NCBI RefSeq assembly: GCF_000019725.1
Contig: NC_010505.1
Location: 4,139,001 to 4,203,000 of the forward strand
Source of the DNA: Methylobacterium radiotolerans JCM 2831
Lineage (GTDB): Bacteria > Pseudomonadota > Alphaproteobacteria > Rhizobiales > Beijerinckiaceae
Reading direction: 5' to 3'
DNA length: 64,000 nt
A program made the position numbers and the translations under genes. Below, piece by piece: positions 37,538 to 49,484 of the stretch. How positions within the stretch are numbered: position 1 is the stretch's first letter; every line of letters starts with the position of its first letter. The notes under the pieces were generated by a model that was not told where the DNA came from, did not search any database, and saw only the letters and a list, made by a program, of their open reading frames with translations.

Positions 37538-37970
37538 CGAGCGTCTCCGGGCCGAAGGATTCCGGCAGCAGCTCCGCCAGGGTGAAGCTGCGGGCGACGC
37601 CGCCCGGACCGGCGGTGTGGATCGGGGTGTCCGGCCCGGCGAACTCGCGGATGCGCTGGCGGCAGGCGCCGCAGGGCGTCACCGGGCCGTTGCCGTCGCC
37701 GCAGACCAGGATCGCCGCGATGCGCCGGCCTCCGGCCGCCACCATGGCGGCGATCGCCCCGGCCTCCGCGCAGGTTCCGACCGGGTAGGCGGCGTTCTCG
37801 ACGTTGCAGCCGGCGTGGATCGCGCCGCCCTCGTCGCGCAGCGCGGCCCCGACCGGGAAGCGGGAATAGGGTGCGTGCGCGTGCGCGCGCACCGCGCGCG
37901 CCGCCTCGAACAGGGCTGCGAGCCCGTCATCGTCCCCTGCTGGGTCCCGTGCTGGATCCGCGGCCTGCAT
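37530..37970 (-). CDS. cdd: Cytidine deaminase
   Basis: Zinc enzyme converting cytidine and deoxycytidine to uridine forms. Homotetrameric short type (146 residues). Zinc motifs: NVENAAYPVGTCAEAGAI, with the Cys-Ala-Glu catalytic signature, and VTPCGACRQRIREF with the second and third cysteine ligands. APYSRFPVGAAL near 34-45 is the family N-terminal mark. First gene of the operon; the ATG at 37970 would lie just after its promoter, but no clear promoter was recognised in the 63 bp up to the anti-sigma gene end. Confidence 0.94.
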   Translation of the reverse strand: MQAADPARDPAGDDDGLAALFEAARAVRAHAHAPYSRFPVGAALRDEGGAIHAGCNVENAAYPVGTCAEAGAIAAMVAAGGRRIAAILVCGDGNGPVTPCGACRQRIREFAGPDTPIHTAGPGGVARSFTLAELLPESFGPETLGE

Positions 37971-38033
37971 GGCCGATCTTTGGCACCCGCCGGGGCGCCC
38001 TGTCGAGGCCCCGTGCGGGAGTCCGGCGCGGTC

Positions 38034-38801
38034 TCAGCGGCTCGCCGGACCGGCGCCGAGGAGGCTCGCCGCCTGCCGCAGGTCCGCGTCGCTGCGCGGA
38101 CCGCTCAGGGCGTAGGCGGTGTCTCCGGCGTTCCACGAGACGACGTCGCCGTCGTCCGAACCGGTGATGAGCGTCGTGGGTCCGCCGCGGATGCCGCGGG
38201 TGGCGAACAGCGACGCCTCGCCGAAGCGGCCGGTCTCGAGGGCGACCTCGATCCCGGTTCCGTGCCGCGCGGGGAAGACCTGGATGTCGCGCACCCGCCA
38301 GCCGTCGGGCAGGGCCGGCAGGTCGATGCCGGTCGCCGAGCGGAGGCGCGCCCGGTCGTAGACCGGGTCGTCGGCCTGGCCGCCGATGCTCTTGCGCAGC
38401 TGCGCCACGACCCGGGCCTGCCGCGCGTCGGCGATCAGGGCCGGATCCGGGGTCGCCGCCAGGGTGTCGGGAACGCCGAAGCGGCCGATCTCGTCGTGGG
38501 CCAGCCAGCCCGCGCCCACGAGCACCGCGATGGCCGCGGCCCGCTTGAGCCGCGACGCGACGCGGCGCCAGCGCAGGTTCCGGTCGAAGCGGCGCGCCAG
38601 GACCATGTTCCGGTCCGGCCCGGGCCCGGGAACGCGCTCGAAGCAGGCCCGCAGGGCGTCGCGATCGTGCATCTCGGCCATCACCCGGGCCGCGGCCGCG
38701 GGGTTGGCCGCGAGATGCGCCTCGACGTCGAGACGGCGCATCGGGTCGATCTGGCCGTCGACGAAGGCGATGAGATCGTCGTCTGTGATCGGATCGATCA
38801 T
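38034..38801 (-). CDS. Anti-sigma factor, single-pass membrane
   Basis: Protein of 255 residues directly downstream of an ECF sigma gene. Residues 1-60 form a short cytoplasmic helical domain (DDDLIAFVDGQIDPMRRLDV), the common anti-sigma entry segment without a zinc-finger HCC motif. One membrane helix follows (RAAAIAVLVGAGWLA, near residue 88-103), then a periplasmic domain of about 150 residues. ATG 38801 has GAGGA nicely spaced; a GTG at 38864 is an alternative. Likely holds the sigma factor inactive until a periplasmic signal, perhaps oxidative, given the glutathione peroxidase gene upstream. Confidence 0.82.
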   Translation of the reverse strand: MIDPITDDDLIAFVDGQIDPMRRLDVEAHLAANPAAAARVMAEMHDRDALRACFERVPGPGPDRNMVLARRFDRNLRWRRVASRLKRAAAIAVLVGAGWLAHDEIGRFGVPDTLAATPDPALIADARQARVVAQLRKSIGGQADDPVYDRARLRSATGIDLPALPDGWRVRDIQVFPARHGTGIEVALETGRFGEASLFATRGIRGGPTTLITGSDDGDVVSWNAGDTAYALSGPRSDADLRQAASLLGAGPASR

Positions 38802-38902
38802 CGTGAAGTCCTCGAATCCAGCGTGCCCGGAGGCGATCCGCCGGTCGCAATCGTCAGTCGCCACCGGCGCCCTCGGGTGCCGGTCCTTCGTCAGCTCCGT
38901 GC

Positions 38903-39538
38903 TCAGCTCTCTCCGACGGCGCGTCGCAGAGGCCAGGCGGACCTTTCCCGCGGCTCGTCGGAGACGACGAGCCGGAGGGTGGAGGGCGGCCCGCGCCGCG
39001 TCTCGGGTGCCTTGGCCGTCTCCGCGTCGTCGGCGCCGCGGTCGGTCCGCGTCCCCTCCTCGAAGGCCCGCAGGGCCGCACGGCCGCGGCCGAGACGGGA
39101 CATCAGGGTGCCGATCGGGATGCCGAGAACGGCCGCCGCGTCGGCGTAGGCCATGCCTTCCAGGGTGACGAGGTGGAGCGCGGCGCGCTGCTCCTCCGGC
39201 AGCTTCAGGAAGGCCTGCCGGATCTGGGCGAGGCGCACCTGCCCCTCCTGGGCCGGCGGCGCCATGTCCTCGGTCATCCGCACCAGCGTGTCGGCGTGCC
39301 GCGCCTCGACCTGCCGGCGGCGCTGCTCGTCGATGAAGGCGTTGTGCAGCACCGTCATCATCCAGGTGCGCAGATTGGTGTTCGGCCGGAGCGAGCCCTG
39401 CATCTCCAGGGCCCGCACCAGCGTGTCGTGGACGAGATCGTCGGCCCGCAGCGTGTCGCGGGTGAGCGACCGGGCGTAGCGCCGCAGGGGCACCAGCAGG
39501 TCGAGGAGGTCCGGGCGCTTGTTCTTGTCCGATGCCAT
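38903..39538 (-). CDS. ECF RNA polymerase sigma factor
   Basis: Sigma-70 family ECF protein of 211 residues. Region 2 is YARSLTRDTLRADDLVHDTLV with NLRTWMMTVLHNAFIDEQRR; region 4 is LPEEQRAALHLVTLEGMAYADAAAVLGIPIGTLMSRLGRGR, a helix-turn-helix. The C-terminal 40 residues are an unusual charged extension. The downstream gene encodes its likely anti-sigma factor. The DNA just upstream of the start (minus strand) contains GGGATTAAACC and then GCGTT, arranged like an ECF promoter, suggesting autoregulation. This is not the EcfG general stress sigma, whose PhyR/NepR partners are absent here. Confidence 0.92.
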   Translation of the reverse strand: MASDKNKRPDLLDLLVPLRRYARSLTRDTLRADDLVHDTLVRALEMQGSLRPNTNLRTWMMTVLHNAFIDEQRRRQVEARHADTLVRMTEDMAPPAQEGQVRLAQIRQAFLKLPEEQRAALHLVTLEGMAYADAAAVLGIPIGTLMSRLGRGRAALRAFEEGTRTDRGADDAETAKAPETRRGPPSTLRLVVSDEPRERSAWPLRRAVGES

Positions 39539-39575
39539 AGGGTGTGAACGCGTCGGCCCGGCGGTTTAATCCCGC
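39539..39575 (-). promoter_or_regulatory. Possible autoregulatory ECF promoter
   Basis: Read on the minus strand, GGGATTAAACCGCC is followed by GACGCGTTCAC about 11 bases before the sigma gene ATG. A GGGAT-type minus-35 and CGTT-type minus-10 are typical of ECF promoters, but the implied leader is only a few nucleotides, so the call is weak. Confidence 0.3.
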
Positions 39576-39595
39576 AGGCCGGCCCGGCTGAGAGC

Positions 39596-40162
39596 TCAGG
39601 CCTGATCGAGGGTGGCGGCGATCCCCGAGATGACCCGCGGATCGGTCGGCTCGACCTGCGTGGCGAAGGCCGCCGCGAGGGTGCCGTCGCGGGCGATCAG
39701 GTACTTGTGGAAGTTCCAGCGCGGCGTCTCGGCGGGGCGCTCGGCCGCGGCCCAGCGGTAGAACGGATGGGCGCCCGGCATCTTCACCCGGGTCTTGGCC
39801 GTGAGCGGGAAGGTGACGCCGTGATTCTTCCGCGCCGCCTCCGCGATGGCCGGCCCGTCCAGCGGCTCTTGGTTGCCGAAATCCGGCGACGGCACGCCCA
39901 GCACGACGAGCCCGCGATCGCCGAACCGCGTCCAGAGTGTCTGGAGCCCGGCGAGCTGCCCGGCATAGCCGCAGGCCGTCGCGGTGTTGACCACGAGGAC
40001 CGGCTTGCCCGCATAGGCGGAGAGCGGCATGGGCGCCCCCTCCGGGGTCTCGAAGGCGAAATCCGTCGCCCGCGCGGTTCCGGCCGGTTGCTCGGCGGCG
40101 CGGGCGCCGCCGGCGAGACCGGCACCGAGCAGGATCAGGGCCTCGCGGCGCAGCAGCGTCAT
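39596..40162 (-). CDS. Exported glutathione peroxidase family protein
   Basis: Thiol peroxidase of the GPx family, 188 residues, with an N-terminal signal sequence (LLRREALILLGAGLAGGARA), so it should act in the periplasm; the RR pair could route it to Tat. The peroxidatic Cys is in VVNTATACGYAGQLAGL, the Gln in FGNQEP and the Trp-Asn pair in PRWNFHKYLI, completing the catalytic tetrad. The usual GFPCNQF cysteine is Ser here (GVPSPDFG). It is 57 bp upstream of the ECF sigma gene on the same strand, suggesting a stress-sensing unit. Confidence 0.88.
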   Translation of the reverse strand: MTLLRREALILLGAGLAGGARAAEQPAGTARATDFAFETPEGAPMPLSAYAGKPVLVVNTATACGYAGQLAGLQTLWTRFGDRGLVVLGVPSPDFGNQEPLDGPAIAEAARKNHGVTFPLTAKTRVKMPGAHPFYRWAAAERPAETPRWNFHKYLIARDGTLAAAFATQVEPTDPRVISGIAATLDQA

Positions 40163-40222
40163 GGCAGGTCTCCGGTGCGGACGTTCCGGCGCGTCAACGA
40201 ACCAGATCGGGAAAGGATCGAC

Positions 40223-41350
40223 CTACTGATACGCCTGCTGCAGGTCGACCGTACAGTCCCGGCCGATCCGCTCGTAGTTCTCGGCGAGCCACGCCTGGGC
40301 GGCGGCGCGGCCCTTGTCGCGCAGGCGCTTGAACACGGTCCAGCGGGCGTCGAGCTTGGAGGCGGCGTTGTAGTCCTCCAGGGCGTCGGTGCCGTCGATC
40401 CGGTGAATGAGGACCCGGCGGTACTGTCCCTGGCCGAGAATGCCCTCCTCGATCAGCCCGTCGACGAAGTCGATCGCCCGCAATTCCCGCATCAAATTGG
40501 CGTTGAAGGTGATCTCGTTGAGCCGGTCGCGGATCTCCGCCTCCGTGCGCGGGGTCTCGCGCCGCTCCACGGGGTTGATCTGGACGAGCACGATGTCGCG
40601 GGTCTGGGCGCCGCGATGCAGGGGATAGAGCGGCGGGTTGCCGAGATAGCCGCCGTCCCAGTAGGGCACGCCGTCGATCTCCACCGCCTGGAAGACGGTG
40701 GGCAGGCAGGCCGAGGCCATCAGGTGGTCGACGGTCAGGCGCTCGCGCTCGAACACCGCGAGCTTGCCGGTCCAGACGTTGGTGACCGAGACGAACAGGC
40801 CCGCCGTGTCGGCCTCGCGCAGGCGGTCGAAATCGACCTGCTCGGCGAGCGCCTTGCGCAGCGGATTGATGTTGAGCGGGTTCGACACGTAGGGGCTGGG
40901 CGCCAGCATCTTGGCCCAGAACTCGGCCACGGGATTGCCCTTCCACAGGCTGAACAGGCCGCTCACGAGATTGCGCTGGGCCGGCCCCAGGTCGCCGTCG
41001 AGGCTGACCTCGCGCCAGAACCGCTCCAGCCCCTCGCGGGCGCCGTCCGGGCCGCCCTTGAGCCAGCCATCCACCAGGACGACCGCGTTCATCGCTCCGG
41101 CGCTCGCCCCCGTCACCGCCTCGAAGCCGAGGCGGCCGTCCTCGATGAGGGCGTCGAGCACGCCCCAGGTGAAGGCGCCGTGCGCGCCGCCGCCCTGAAG
41201 CGCCAGCGCCACCGGCTTCTCGGACCGGGGCCCGGTCAGCGCGGTGCCCGGCACCTGCGCCGGCTGGGCATCGATCGCGTCCGTGACCGGCAATTCGGGG
41301 ACGGCGGTGGCGGGATTGTGCGGCTCGGCGCCGCCGAATTGCTCGCTCAT
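40223..41350 (-). CDS. Patatin-like phospholipase family protein
   Basis: Serine lipase-type protein of 375 residues. The patatin oxyanion motif is LALQGGGAHGAFTWGVLDAL near residue 48, the nucleophile Ser lies in VTGASAGAMNA near 82 and the catalytic Asp in WDGGYLGNPPL near 225, so the dyad is intact. N-terminal 45 residues are Pro-rich and low complexity, with no signal peptide. Members hydrolyse phospholipids or storage lipids and some are linked to poly-hydroxybutyrate granules. Start at ATG 41350. It lies upstream of the glutathione peroxidase gene on the minus strand. Confidence 0.9.
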   Translation of the reverse strand: MSEQFGGAEPHNPATAVPELPVTDAIDAQPAQVPGTALTGPRSEKPVALALQGGGAHGAFTWGVLDALIEDGRLGFEAVTGASAGAMNAVVLVDGWLKGGPDGAREGLERFWREVSLDGDLGPAQRNLVSGLFSLWKGNPVAEFWAKMLAPSPYVSNPLNINPLRKALAEQVDFDRLREADTAGLFVSVTNVWTGKLAVFERERLTVDHLMASACLPTVFQAVEIDGVPYWDGGYLGNPPLYPLHRGAQTRDIVLVQINPVERRETPRTEAEIRDRLNEITFNANLMRELRAIDFVDGLIEEGILGQGQYRRVLIHRIDGTDALEDYNAASKLDARWTVFKRLRDKGRAAAQAWLAENYERIGRDCTVDLQQAYQ

Positions 41351-41756
41351 GTCGGCCTCCTGATCCGCACGATAGATGGAACACAGATGGGATGCTGCGA
41401 TGCAGCATCAACCATGTCCCGGGATCGCGACGGGGACCCGGCCGCGCGTCGGCACCCGCGTCCGCACCCGCGTCGGCATGAGCGAATCGGCAACAGCGGC
41501 CGACGAAAACCGGCCGGCGGCGCGTCGGACGCCGCCCGGACGTGCAGAAAACTCGACATCCGCGCCCGGATACGACATGACAGCCGCGATGCTGTCCTGC
41601 GCGATGCTGCCCCGCGCGGCGCCGGGTTGACGCGGCGCCGGGTCGTTCGCAGCTAACCCGCGGCAGCCCCGAAGTTCCGGCGAGGCGTGTCCCCGGGACC
41701 GGCCCGGCAGCCGTCACGGCTCCGGCACCCGCGAGGCGCGCCCGCGAAAGTCCACG

Positions 41757-43085
41757 ATGGAAGTCATGGAAGCCACCCGTTCCGAAATCCCCGCCGACAA
41801 CCCGCTGGCCGGCGGCGGCCCGGAGATCGCCGGCCCCGCCCCGCGCCACCGCACCGTCGGCGTCACGGTCGGCGAGGGCGACGGCGCGGTCACGGTCGGC
41901 GGCGGCGCCCCGATCGTCGTCCAGTCGATGACCAACACCGACACGGCCGACATCGACGCCACGGTTGCGCAGGTCGCCCAGCTCGCGCGGGTCGGCTCGG
42001 AGCTCGTGCGGATCACGGTCGACCGCGACGAGGCGGCCGCCGCGGTGCCGAAGATCCGCGAGCGCCTCGACCGGATCGGCGTCCACGTGCCGCTGGTGGG
42101 CGACTTCCACTACATCGGCCACAAGCTGCTCGCCGACCACCCGGCCTGCGCCGAGGCGCTGGCCAAGTACCGGATCAACCCCGGCAACGTCGGATTCAAG
42201 GACAAGAAGGACACGCAGTTCTCGTCGATCATCGAGCAGGCGATCAAGCACAACAAGACCGTGCGGATCGGCGCCAACTGGGGCTCCCTCGACGGCGAGC
42301 TGCTCACCCACCTGATGGACGAGAACGCCAAGGCGCCGCGGCCGATCGACGCCCGCGCGGTGATGCGCGAGGCGATGGTCCGCTCGGCGATCAGCTCGGC
42401 CGACCGCGCCGTGGAGCTCGGCCTGCCGCAGAACAAGATCATCCTCTCGGCCAAGGTCTCGGCGGTGCAGGACCTGATCGCCGTCTATCGCGAGGTGGCG
42501 CGCCGCTCGGACTACGCGATCCATCTCGGCCTCACCGAGGCCGGCATGGGCTCGAAGGGCCTCGTGGCGGCCTCGGCCGCCATCGGCGTGCTGCTCCAGG
42601 AGGGCATCGGCGACACGATCCGGTACTCGCTGACGCCCGAGCCGGGCGGCGACCGGACCGTCGAGGTCAAGGCCAGCCAGGAACTCCTGCAGACCATGGG
42701 GTTCCGCACCTTCGTGCCGATGGTGGCGGCCTGCCCGGGCTGCGGCCGCACGACCTCGACCACGTTCCAGGAGCTGGCCCGCGACATCCAGAACTGGATC
42801 GTCACCTCGATGCCGGAGTGGAAGAAGACCTATCCGGGCGTCGAGGGGCTCAACGTCGCCGTGATGGGCTGCATCGTGAACGGCCCGGGCGAGTCGAAGC
42901 ACGCCGATATCGGCATCTCGCTGCCCGGGACCGGCGAGACCCCGACCGCGCCGGTCTTCATCGACGGCAAGAAGGCGATGACGCTCCGCGGCCCGACGCT
43001 GGCCAAGGACTTCGAGACGATCGTCATCGACTACATCGAGCGCCGATTCGGCCAGCAGGGCGGCACCCGCACCGCCGCCGAGTGA
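41757..43085 (+). CDS. ispG: 4-hydroxy-3-methylbut-2-en-1-yl diphosphate synthase (flavodoxin), IspG
   Basis: Iron-sulphur enzyme of the non-mevalonate isoprenoid pathway that opens the MEcPP ring. It has a TIM barrel with [20 protein letters not shown] near residue 50, [15 protein letters not shown] near 138 and [20 protein letters not shown] near 258, and a C-terminal cluster domain with [10 protein letters not shown] and the third cysteine in [19 protein letters not shown]. The 442-residue length includes an N-terminal extension of about 30 residues; the ATG at 41766 (MEATRSE) is an alternative start. In plants and methylotrophs the products also feed carotenoids and quinones. Confidence 0.97.
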   Translation: MEVMEATRSEIPADNPLAGGGPEIAGPAPRHRTVGVTVGEGDGAVTVGGGAPIVVQSMTNTDTADIDATVAQVAQLARVGSELVRITVDRDEAAAAVPKIRERLDRIGVHVPLVGDFHYIGHKLLADHPACAEALAKYRINPGNVGFKDKKDTQFSSIIEQAIKHNKTVRIGANWGSLDGELLTHLMDENAKAPRPIDARAVMREAMVRSAISSADRAVELGLPQNKIILSAKVSAVQDLIAVYREVARRSDYAIHLGLTEAGMGSKGLVAASAAIGVLLQEGIGDTIRYSLTPEPGGDRTVEVKASQELLQTMGFRTFVPMVAACPGCGRTTSTTFQELARDIQNWIVTSMPEWKKTYPGVEGLNVAVMGCIVNGPGESKHADIGISLPGTGETPTAPVFIDGKKAMTLRGPTLAKDFETIVIDYIERRFGQQGGTRTAAE

Positions 43086-43442
43086 GGAGCGGGGTGGGCC
43101 GACGAGCACGCCCCCCCGCGACGGAGGACGCGGCGCCCCGGACCGCGATTCCGGGTCGCCGCGGGCGGGTCCGGATCCCGGGCGCGCCGTGCCCGAAAGG
43201 CGCGTCGCGTCGACCTTGACGGGGCGGCCCGCCGCGCCGAGACCCAGCTCCGCGATCTTCGCAGGCGCACACGGTTTCCGGGCGCACGAGGGCATGATAG
43301 CAAGGCCGCACGATCCCGCGAGCGGTCGGCCCGGTGGCCGGCCCGCACGGTTCGGCGGAGTCTTCGCGTTTTCTGCCCGGCCCCGACTGGCCCCTGAGCC
43401 GAACCGCGAAGCGCCGGCCACGCCCGAGCTTCCGACATCCGC
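43086..43442 (+). other. Intergenic region between ispG and kup, no gene seen
   Basis: The 357 bp contain a short open frame (43189-43446) that lacks a ribosome site and overlaps the kup start, and which I do not consider a gene. No clear hairpin, promoter or repeat was recognised; kup presumably has its own promoter here. Confidence 0.5.
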
Positions 43443-45461
43443 ATGAGCCACACCTTCGCACCCGGCGTAGCCCCCCAGCCCGCGCCCGCAGCCCCCGACG
43501 CCGCGCGCGCGGCCGACCAGGCCGCCGACGAGACCGGCGCTCCGGCGCCGACCCACGGACCGGCCACCTCCGGCACCCTGGACGCCCCCGAGAAGGCCGA
43601 GACCCAGCACGGCCATGCCGGCTTCTGGACGCTGCTGGTCGGCTCCGTCGGCGTCGTCTACGGCGATATCGGCACCAGCCCGCTCTACGCGTTCCGCGAG
43701 GCGCTGGTCCCGGCCCGGACCGACGGCATCCTGCTGCCCGAGGAGGTAATCGGCACCGTCTCGCTGATCCTCTGGGCCCTCTTCATGATCGTGACGGTCA
43801 AGTACGTCGCGATCCTGCTGCGCATGGACAACAACGGCGAGGGCGGCATCCTCTCGCTGATGGCGCTGGCCCGGAAGGCGCTCGGCGGCTCGCGCATCGT
43901 CTTCATGCTGGGGCTCCTCGGCGCCTCGCTGTTCTACGGCGACGCGGTGATCACCCCGGCGATCTCGGTGCTGTCGGCGGTGGAGGGCCTGAAACTCGTC
44001 ACGCCCGCCCTCGACGAGTACGTCCTGCCGATCACCGTGGTGATCATCGTCGCGCTGTTCCTCGTGCAGAACCGCGGGACCGGGAAGGTGGCGGCCTTCT
44101 TCGGGCCGGTGACGATCGTGTGGTTCCTCGCGATGGCGCTCGCGGCGCTGCCGCACATCGGCCTGCACCCGGAGGTGTTCCGCGCGCTCAATCCCTGGCA
44201 CGCCGTGCACTACCTGCTCGGCCACGGCAGCGGCGCGCTGATCGCCCTGGGGGCGGTGTTCCTGGCGGTGACCGGGGCGGAGGCCCTGTTCGCCGATCTC
44301 GGCCATTTCGGCCGCAAGCCGATCCAGGTGGCGTGGATCGGACTCGTCTTCCCGGCGCTGGCCCTCAACTATCTCGGCCAGGCCGCCCTGGTGCTGGAGA
44401 AGCCCGACACGGCCGATCCGTTCTTCCAGCTCGTGCCCGCCTGGGGCCTGCTGCCGATGGTGGTGCTCGCCACGATCGCCACCGTGGTGGCGAGCCAGGC
44501 GGTGATCACCGGCGCCTTCTCGCTGTCCCGGCAGGCGATCCAGCTCGGCCTGCTGCCGCGGCTGGAGATCCGCCACACCTCCGAGTCGCATGCCGGCCAA
44601 ATCTACCTGCCGCAGATCAACGCCCTGCTGATGTTCGGCGTCGTGCTGCTGGCGGTGCTGTTCAAGACCTCGTCGTCGCTCGCCTCGGCCTACGGCATCG
44701 CGGTGACCGGCACGATGCTGCTCACCGCCTCGCTGACCTTCCTGGTGATGTGGCGCATGTGGAAGTGGTCGCCGGTGGCGGCCGCCGCCGTGATGCTGCC
44801 CTTCATCGTCCTCGAGTTCCTGTTCCTGCTCTCCAACCTGATCAAGGTGGTGGAGGGTGGCTACGTGCCGCTGCTGCTCGCGGGCGGCCTCATCATCCTG
44901 ATGTGGACCTGGGTGCGCGGGGTGACGATCCTGTTCAACAAGACCCGCAAGACCGACGTGCCGCTGGTCGAGCTGGTCGGGATGCTGGAGAAGAGCCCGC
45001 CCCACCACGTGCGCGGCACCGCGGTGTTCCTGACGAGCGATCCCGAGATCGCCCCGGCGGCGCTCCTGCACAACCTCAAGCACAACAAGGTGCTGCACGA
45101 GAAGAACGTGATCCTCACCGTCGAGACGGTGGACACGCCGCGCTCCAACGAGGCCGACAAGGTGCGGATCGAGCCGGTCGGCCCGCACTTCTACCGGGTC
45201 GTGATGAAGTTCGGCTACATGGAGACGCCGAACATCCCGAAGACGCTGGTGCTGCTGCGCCGCCAGGGCTTCAAGTTCGACATCATGGCGACGTCGTTCT
45301 TCCTGTCGCGCCGCTCGATCCGTCCGGCCGCCCATTCCGGCATGCCGCTCTGGCAGGACCGGATCTTCATCACGCTGGCCAAGAACGCCAACGACGCCAC
45401 GGACTTCTTCCAGATCCCCACCGGGCGGGTGGTGGAGGTTGGGACGCAGGTGACGGTCTGA
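43443..45461 (+). CDS. kup: Potassium uptake protein Kup
   Basis: Constitutive proton-coupled potassium transporter, 672 residues. Twelve membrane segments can be traced from about residue 60 to 480, starting with [20 protein letters not shown] (60-79), the highly conserved Kup signature. Other marks are [15 protein letters not shown] and [15 protein letters not shown]. The cytoplasmic C-terminal domain (about 500-672) is intact. The N-terminal 60 residues are Ala/Pro-rich and hydrophilic, longer than in E. coli. ATG 43443 was accepted because no better start lies closer to the first helix. Confidence 0.96.
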   Translation: MSHTFAPGVAPQPAPAAPDAARAADQAADETGAPAPTHGPATSGTLDAPEKAETQHGHAGFWTLLVGSVGVVYGDIGTSPLYAFREALVPARTDGILLPEEVIGTVSLILWALFMIVTVKYVAILLRMDNNGEGGILSLMALARKALGGSRIVFMLGLLGASLFYGDAVITPAISVLSAVEGLKLVTPALDEYVLPITVVIIVALFLVQNRGTGKVAAFFGPVTIVWFLAMALAALPHIGLHPEVFRALNPWHAVHYLLGHGSGALIALGAVFLAVTGAEALFADLGHFGRKPIQVAWIGLVFPALALNYLGQAALVLEKPDTADPFFQLVPAWGLLPMVVLATIATVVASQAVITGAFSLSRQAIQLGLLPRLEIRHTSESHAGQIYLPQINALLMFGVVLLAVLFKTSSSLASAYGIAVTGTMLLTASLTFLVMWRMWKWSPVAAAAVMLPFIVLEFLFLLSNLIKVVEGGYVPLLLAGGLIILMWTWVRGVTILFNKTRKTDVPLVELVGMLEKSPPHHVRGTAVFLTSDPEIAPAALLHNLKHNKVLHEKNVILTVETVDTPRSNEADKVRIEPVGPHFYRVVMKFGYMETPNIPKTLVLLRRQGFKFDIMATSFFLSRRSIRPAAHSGMPLWQDRIFITLAKNANDATDFFQIPTGRVVEVGTQVTV

Positions 45462-46001
45462 GGGCCGCGCCGCCACGGTCGTCGGCACCAGCGTCCTGAT
45501 CATCCGAGATCCGAACGGCGGTGGCCCTGTCCCGGTCCGCCCGAGCGCGTCGTGCCAGGCGGACGGCACAGGGGCTGCCGCGGGACAGTTCCGGAGCCGC
45601 CGCCGACACGACTGCCGCGGTTTGTACTGCCGGCTGGACGGTAATCGGCAGCGGGCGCCCGTCATGGCGCGCAGCGCCCCGGCTGGGGCGCGGTCCCGGG
45701 GCGCCGAGCGGACAGGGCCGTCGGCCTGAATCGGCCGACTTTCGTCTACTTGTAGATGGTCGCCCATGTGCGCCGCCGCACGCGGCATGTCCCGCGCGCA
45801 GAGGCTCCGGGATGACCGGCCGCCTCCCCGCGTTGCGCCCACCCCGCCGCGTGCCTTAGAATATTTATTATTCTGAGCTTGAGCGTTCGCCCCGCGGCCT
45901 GTCCGCAACGGGGAACGTGAGCCGGCTAAGCCGGTCGTGGCCCCCGGCCCGGCTCGGACCCGACTGAACGCCGCTCCGGCGCCGCCAGACAGGACGCAAC
46001 G
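45462..46001 (+). promoter_or_regulatory. Long intergenic region upstream of the molybdenum hydroxylase genes
   Basis: These 540 bp hold no credible gene. The region is GC-rich except around 45855-45880, where CTTAGAATA and TATTCTGAG form an interrupted palindrome (see separate entry). The rest shows no recognisable repeat. Given its length, a regulated promoter for the following operon is likely. Confidence 0.55.
45855..45877 (+). promoter_or_regulatory. AT-rich palindrome, candidate operator
   Basis: CTTAGAATA (45855-45863) and TATTCTGAG (45869-45877) are an inverted repeat matching at 8 of 9 positions around a TTTAT centre, about 125 bp upstream of the small-subunit ATG. A dyad this AT-rich in about 70 percent GC DNA suggests a transcription factor site; the regulator is not identified. 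Confidence 0.5.
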
Positions 46002-46477
46002 ATGATCAAACTCACCGTGAACGGGGCTGCGCGCAGCTTCGACGGCGACCCCGACATGCCGCTGCTGTGGTACCTGCGGGACGAGCTCGGGCTCACCGGC
46101 ACCAAGTTCGGCTGCGGCGTCTCGCTCTGCGGGGCCTGCACCATCCATCTCGGCGGCGCGGCGACCCGCGCCTGCATCACGCCGGTCTCGGCGGCCGCTG
46201 GCCAGGAGGTCGTGACCATCGAGGGGCTGTCGCCGGACGGCAACCACCCCGTGCAGGTGGCGTGGCGCGACCAGAACGTCGCCCAGTGCGGCTTCTGCCA
46301 GTGCGGCCAGATCATGCAGGCGGCCGCCCTCCTCAAGGACACGCCCAAGCCCACCGACGACGACATCGACACCACGATGAGCGGCAACATCTGCCGCTGC
46401 GGCACCTACCCGCGCATCCGCGCCGCGATCCATCAGGCCGCCGGCCAGCCGGCGCCCGCCAGCAAGGGAGAGCGCCT

Positions 46478-46481
<4 letters not shown>
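46002..46481 (+). CDS. 2Fe-2S subunit of IorAB-type molybdenum hydroxylase
   Basis: Small subunit of 159 residues, like isoquinoline 1-oxidoreductase alpha. Two clusters: plant-type in [17 protein letters not shown] with a fourth Cys in RACIT, and a second in [14 protein letters not shown] plus [13 protein letters not shown]. It carries electrons from the large subunit to an external acceptor, usually a cytochrome. Start at ATG 46002 (MIKLTVNGA). Its stop codon overlaps the GTG start of the large subunit by 4 nt, so the two are translationally coupled. Confidence 0.95.
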
Positions 46482-48808
<2,327 letters not shown>

Positions 48809-48830
48809 ACCGTCACCCGTCGCGAGACGT

Positions 48831-48865
48831 TGGGGCCGTGGGGGAACCCGCGGCCCCATGTTTTG
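48831..48865 (+). terminator. Terminator hairpin after the molybdenum hydroxylase operon
   Basis: TGGGGCCG-T-GGG (48831-48842) pairs with CCC-G-CGGCCCCA (48847-48858), 12 pairs including one T-G wobble, with a GGAA loop, followed by TGTTTTGG. It overlaps an ATG at 48858 that therefore is unlikely to be the start of the next gene. Confidence 0.75.
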
Positions 48866-48881
48866 GAAAGCACCCGACCCG

Positions 48882-49265
48882 ATGATGCGTCCCGCCCTCA
48901 CGGCCTGCCTGACCCTGATCCTGACGGCGGTCCCCGCCCTCGCCTCGCCCTGCGGCGACCGGATCGACAGCATGTCGAAGCGCGTCCAGTCCGAGGTGAG
49001 CCAGTCGATCTCGGCCAATACCAGCGGCCAGGGCAACGCCGCCAAGCGCGGCGGCGAGGGGCTCACCGGGACGGAAGGGCAGCGGGCGAACGAGTCGCCG
49101 CAGGCCCCCCCGGAGAAGGCGGCCCAGGCCGGCCAGGGCGCGGACGCCGCCCAGCAGGCGAAGGTCGCCCTGGAAGAGGCGCGCACGGCGGATCAGAAGG
49201 GCGACGCCAAGGGCTGCGAGGCGGCGCTCACCCGCGCCGAGCAGCAGATGAAGAAGGCGCCGTGA
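48882..49265 (+). CDS. Small exported hypothetical protein
   Basis: Protein of 127 residues from ATG 48882, with a signal peptide (RPALTACLTLILTAVPALAS). The mature part begins PCGDRIDSMSKRVQSEV, is Gln/Ala/Glu-rich, mostly helical and low in complexity, and has two cysteines far apart (PCGD and KGCEAAL). Family unknown. An ATG at 48858 is in frame, but it lies in the terminator of the upstream gene, so the shorter form is preferred. It may respond to envelope stress, but nothing in the sequence proves a role. Confidence 0.65.
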   Translation: MMRPALTACLTLILTAVPALASPCGDRIDSMSKRVQSEVSQSISANTSGQGNAAKRGGEGLTGTEGQRANESPQAPPEKAAQAGQGADAAQQAKVALEEARTADQKGDAKGCEAALTRAEQQMKKAP

Positions 49266-49484
49266 GGAGCTTGGCGGAACAGGCCGGAGGCTCGGTGACC
49301 GCGCCTCGACATCGCCGTTGATCCAACCCGCACCGTCATCCTGAAGCGCCGGAGCGCAGCGCGGGCCTCGAAGGAGCCGTCCAAAGGCCGCGCGGTCCCC
49401 GGAGCCCTCCTCCGCGGCCTCGCCGCGCAATCACCTCAGTCAGGACGAGGAGGAGGATTGGACAGGGTCGGTCCGGCCCTGCCC

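Noticed and set aside
43189..43446. 85-codon frame between ispG and kup.
   Set aside because: No ribosome binding site, Pro/Arg-rich composition and overlap with the kup start codon.
40194..46433. Open frame of over 2000 codons on the minus strand.
   Set aside because: It runs antisense to ispG and kup, is full of Arg/His/Gly-type low-complexity sequence and shows no domain. Long antisense frames are a by-product of strong GC bias at the third codon position.
48858..48881. Upstream ATG as the start of the small exported protein gene.
   Set aside because: It lies at the base of the upstream operon's terminator hairpin; the ATG at 48882 places the signal peptide at the N-terminus.
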